Origin: Zoogloea oryzae
GTDB taxonomy: Bacteria; Pseudomonadota; Gammaproteobacteria; Burkholderiales; Rhodocyclaceae
DNA: 64,000 nucleotides
Direction of reading: 5' to 3'
NCBI RefSeq assembly: GCF_030161255.1
Contig: NZ_BSPX01000003.1
Coordinates: 62,001 to 126,000, forward strand
Numbering within the stretch: position 1 is the first letter of the stretch; the number at the start of each line of letters is the position of its first letter. Shown one piece after another: positions 62,383 to 64,000 of this stretch. The position numbers were made by a program, and so were the translations under genes. Under the pieces are notes generated by a model. The model worked only from the letters and a program-made list of their open reading frames with translations. It was not told where the DNA came from and ran no database searches.

Positions 62383-63182
62383 TGATACTGCCCTTGCAAG
62401 AAAGCCTGATATTCGGGAGAGCCGGGAAAACGGCGCCGTAACTGCTGCACGAGGGAGGCCTCGGCCGCGCGGTCGCCGAGCTTGCGTTCGACACGGATCG
62501 CCAGCCAGAGGCTTTCGGCCGACGAGTCACCACCCTGATGCAGGGCGGCGAGATAGCGTTTGGCCGCCTCGTTGGCACCACGCCGGTATGCGATGGCGGC
62601 CAGGTGATAGATCGCCGCCTGATTGCCGTTGTCGGCCTCGACCGCCCGCAGGAAGAAGTCTTCAGCAGCCGCGTCGTTCTTGAGGCGCAGCTGGCACATG
62701 CCGGCGTTGGCGAGCGCGCGGGTCGGCGTCTGGTAATAGGGATTGCGGGCCGCAGCGGTGAGTTGCTCCAGCCCGGCTGGCTCCTTGCCCATCGAGCACA
62801 GGAACCAGCCATAGCTGTTCATGATCTCCGGGTCGCCCGGCGCGAGTTGCAGCGCGCGCTCGAAATTGGCCCCAGCGACAGCATTCTCTTCGAGGTACAT
62901 GTGCACCAGCCCCATCAGCTGATAGGCCGGCGCGTAGCGTGGATCGTAGTGGGTGGCGGACTTGGCTTCATCCAGCGCCACGCCGTAACGACCCGCCTGC
63001 AGATAGGCGAGCCCCAGGTCGACGTGCACCTTGGCCTTGCGCTGGGCATCCGTAACCGTGGGCCTGTCGGAGACGGGCCGTTCGATCGACGCCACCGGCG
63101 CACCGAAATTGCCTCCGGCACAACCCGCAAGGCCGACGACGGCAAGCACAACAGCGACGGCGGACGGGATGCGTCTCATCAC
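62379..63182 (-). CDS. pilW: Type IV pilus biogenesis/stability protein PilW (PilF)
   Basis: A 267-residue outer-membrane lipoprotein with lipobox LAGC, Cys21. TPR repeats follow: HVDLGLAYLQAGRYGVALDEAKSA, AYQLMGLVHMYLEENAVAGANFERAL, and MNSYGWFLCSMGKEPAGLEQL, with the conserved NSYGWFLC. It pilots assembly of the PilQ secretin. It sits between rlmN and rodZ, its typical place in beta- and gammaproteobacteria. Confidence 0.94.
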   Translation of the reverse strand: MMRRIPSAVAVVLAVVGLAGCAGGNFGAPVASIERPVSDRPTVTDAQRKAKVHVDLGLAYLQAGRYGVALDEAKSATHYDPRYAPAYQLMGLVHMYLEENAVAGANFERALQLAPGDPEIMNSYGWFLCSMGKEPAGLEQLTAAARNPYYQTPTRALANAGMCQLRLKNDAAAEDFFLRAVEADNGNQAAIYHLAAIAYRRGANEAAKRYLAALHQGGDSSAESLWLAIRVERKLGDRAAEASLVQQLRRRFPGSPEYQAFLQGQYQ

Positions 63183-63184
63183 AT

Positions 63185-64000
63185 TCAGGCTCCGGTGATC
63201 GGCACGATTCGGGTCGTGCGACGGGTTTTGTCCTTCACCTGCCCGGCAAGCTGGCCGCAGGCCGCATCGACGTCATCCCCGCGGGTCTTGCGGGTGGTGG
63301 TGACGATGCCGGCAGCGATGAGGATCTCGGCGAAGCGCTTGATGCGCGGTGCAGGAGAACGCTCGAAACCGGAATTCGGGAAGGGGTTGAACGGAATCAG
63401 GTTGAACTTGCAGGGCACGTCGCGGGTGAGCGCGATGAGCTCGCGGGCGTGGGCATCGGAATCATTCACCCCGTCGAGCATGACGTACTCGAAGGTGATG
63501 AAATCCCGGGGCGCACGCTCGAGGTAGCGCTGGCACGCGGCCATGAGTTCACGCAGGGGGTATTTCTGGTTGATCGGCACGAGCTGGTCGCGCAGCGCGT
63601 CATTGGACGCATGCAGCGATACGGCAAGCGCCGTCGGGCAGGCGTCCCGCAGGCGATCCATCGCCGGAACGATGCCGGACGTGGAGACCGTCACCCGCCG
63701 CCTCGACAGGCCATAGGCGTTGTCGTCAAGCATCAGGTTGAGCGCCGACACCACGTTGTCGAAGTTGGCGAGCGGTTCGCCCATGCCCATCATCACCACG
63801 TTGCTGATGACGCGCTCGCCGTCGCCGTTGGCACCGAGCAGGCGATTGGCAAGCCACAGCTGACCGATGATCTCGGCGGCGCTGAGGTTACGGTTGAAGC
63901 CCTGCTTGCCGGTCGAACAGAACGCGCAATCCAGCGCACAGCCCGCCTGGGACGAGATGCACAGCGTGCCGCGGTTGGTTTCGGGGATGAACACCGTCTC
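63185..64000 (-). CDS. rlmN: 23S rRNA (adenine-2503-C2)-methyltransferase RlmN (N-terminus cut by window edge)
   Basis: About 271 residues are visible; the N-terminal 100 or so lie beyond the right edge, where the frame stays open. The radical SAM cluster is CALDCAFCSTGKQGFNR. It follows the motif ETVFIPETNRGTLCISSQ. Downstream are MGMGEPLANFDNV, RRVTVSTSGIVPAMDRL, and LAVSLHASNDALRDQLVPIN, and the second Cys of the pair that resolves the methylated intermediate lies in GDDVDAACGQL. It methylates A2503 of 23S rRNA and A37 of some tRNAs. It is two bases from pilW. Confidence 0.96.
   Translation of the reverse strand, partial: ETVFIPETNRGTLCISSQAGCALDCAFCSTGKQGFNRNLSAAEIIGQLWLANRLLGANGDGERVISNVVMMGMGEPLANFDNVVSALNLMLDDNAYGLSRRRVTVSTSGIVPAMDRLRDACPTALAVSLHASNDALRDQLVPINQKYPLRELMAACQRYLERAPRDFITFEYVMLDGVNDSDAHARELIALTRDVPCKFNLIPFNPFPNSGFERSPAPRIKRFAEILIAAGIVTTTRKTRGDDVDAACGQLAGQVKDKTRRTTRIVPITGA

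Overview
The window is about 64 kb of GC-rich (roughly 63-65%) chromosomal DNA from a betaproteobacterium, most likely Rhodocyclales. The evidence is the gene order rlmN-pilW-rodZ-ispG-hisS-yfgM-bamB-der-hfq-hflX-hflK-hflC-DUF2065-hisZ-purA, small betaproteobacterial families such as a DUF3567-like protein and DUF2065, and a complete exosortase A (XrtA) exopolysaccharide locus. The genus is an inference; no rRNA is present. I see no insertion sequence, prophage, CRISPR array or integrase, and no gap between genes longer than about 230 bases.

Left part (1-16100): the tail of a histone-deacetylase-like gene, a MoxR ATPase with its CoxE-like VWA partner, an ODP-type diiron metallo-beta-lactamase-fold protein, a secreted protein of unknown function, htpG, an orphan membrane histidine kinase, greB, two small conserved proteins, an O-acetylhomoserine sulfhydrylase coupled to an alpha/beta hydrolase, a DUF2189 membrane protein, an EamA transporter, a SIMPL-dtd-NlpC/P60 run with overlapping genes, and hemB. 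Upstream of hemB is a structured leader, and beside it two tandem terminators point the opposite way with no gene in front of them.

Middle (16280-41551, all minus strand): a 20-gene XrtA-type exopolysaccharide locus. In transcription order it encodes an export lipoprotein, chain-length determinant, tyrosine autokinase with a repeat-encoded Tyr-Gly tail, outer-membrane barrel, ATPase, polysaccharide deacetylase, FemAB protein, two glycosyltransferases, an asparagine-synthase-like amidotransferase, two more glycosyltransferases, a CapK-like adenylate-forming enzyme, an O-glycosylation ligase, exosortase A, two further glycosyltransferases, an AAC(3)-like acetyltransferase, an (alpha/alpha)6-type protein and a Wzx flippase. 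Spacing is tight, with many ATGA overlaps and one interior gap at 17714-17940. No PEP-CTERM substrate, PrsK/PrsR pair or initiating sugar transferase is in the window.

Next to it (41752-44732) is an outer-membrane module: a DUF1302-like barrel, a LolD/MacB-type ABC ATPase without a permease, and a divergent LolA-like lipoprotein-sorting protein.

Right part (44735-64000): housekeeping genes on the minus strand (hugZ-like, rlmB, rnr; then purA to rlmN), interrupted by two nearly identical plus-strand tRNA-Leu(CAG) units, each with its own promoter and terminator. The runs cover translation and RNA quality control (rlmB, rnr, hfq, hflX, der, hisS, rlmN), envelope assembly (bamB, yfgM, rodZ, pilW, hflKC), and purine, histidine and isoprenoid synthesis.
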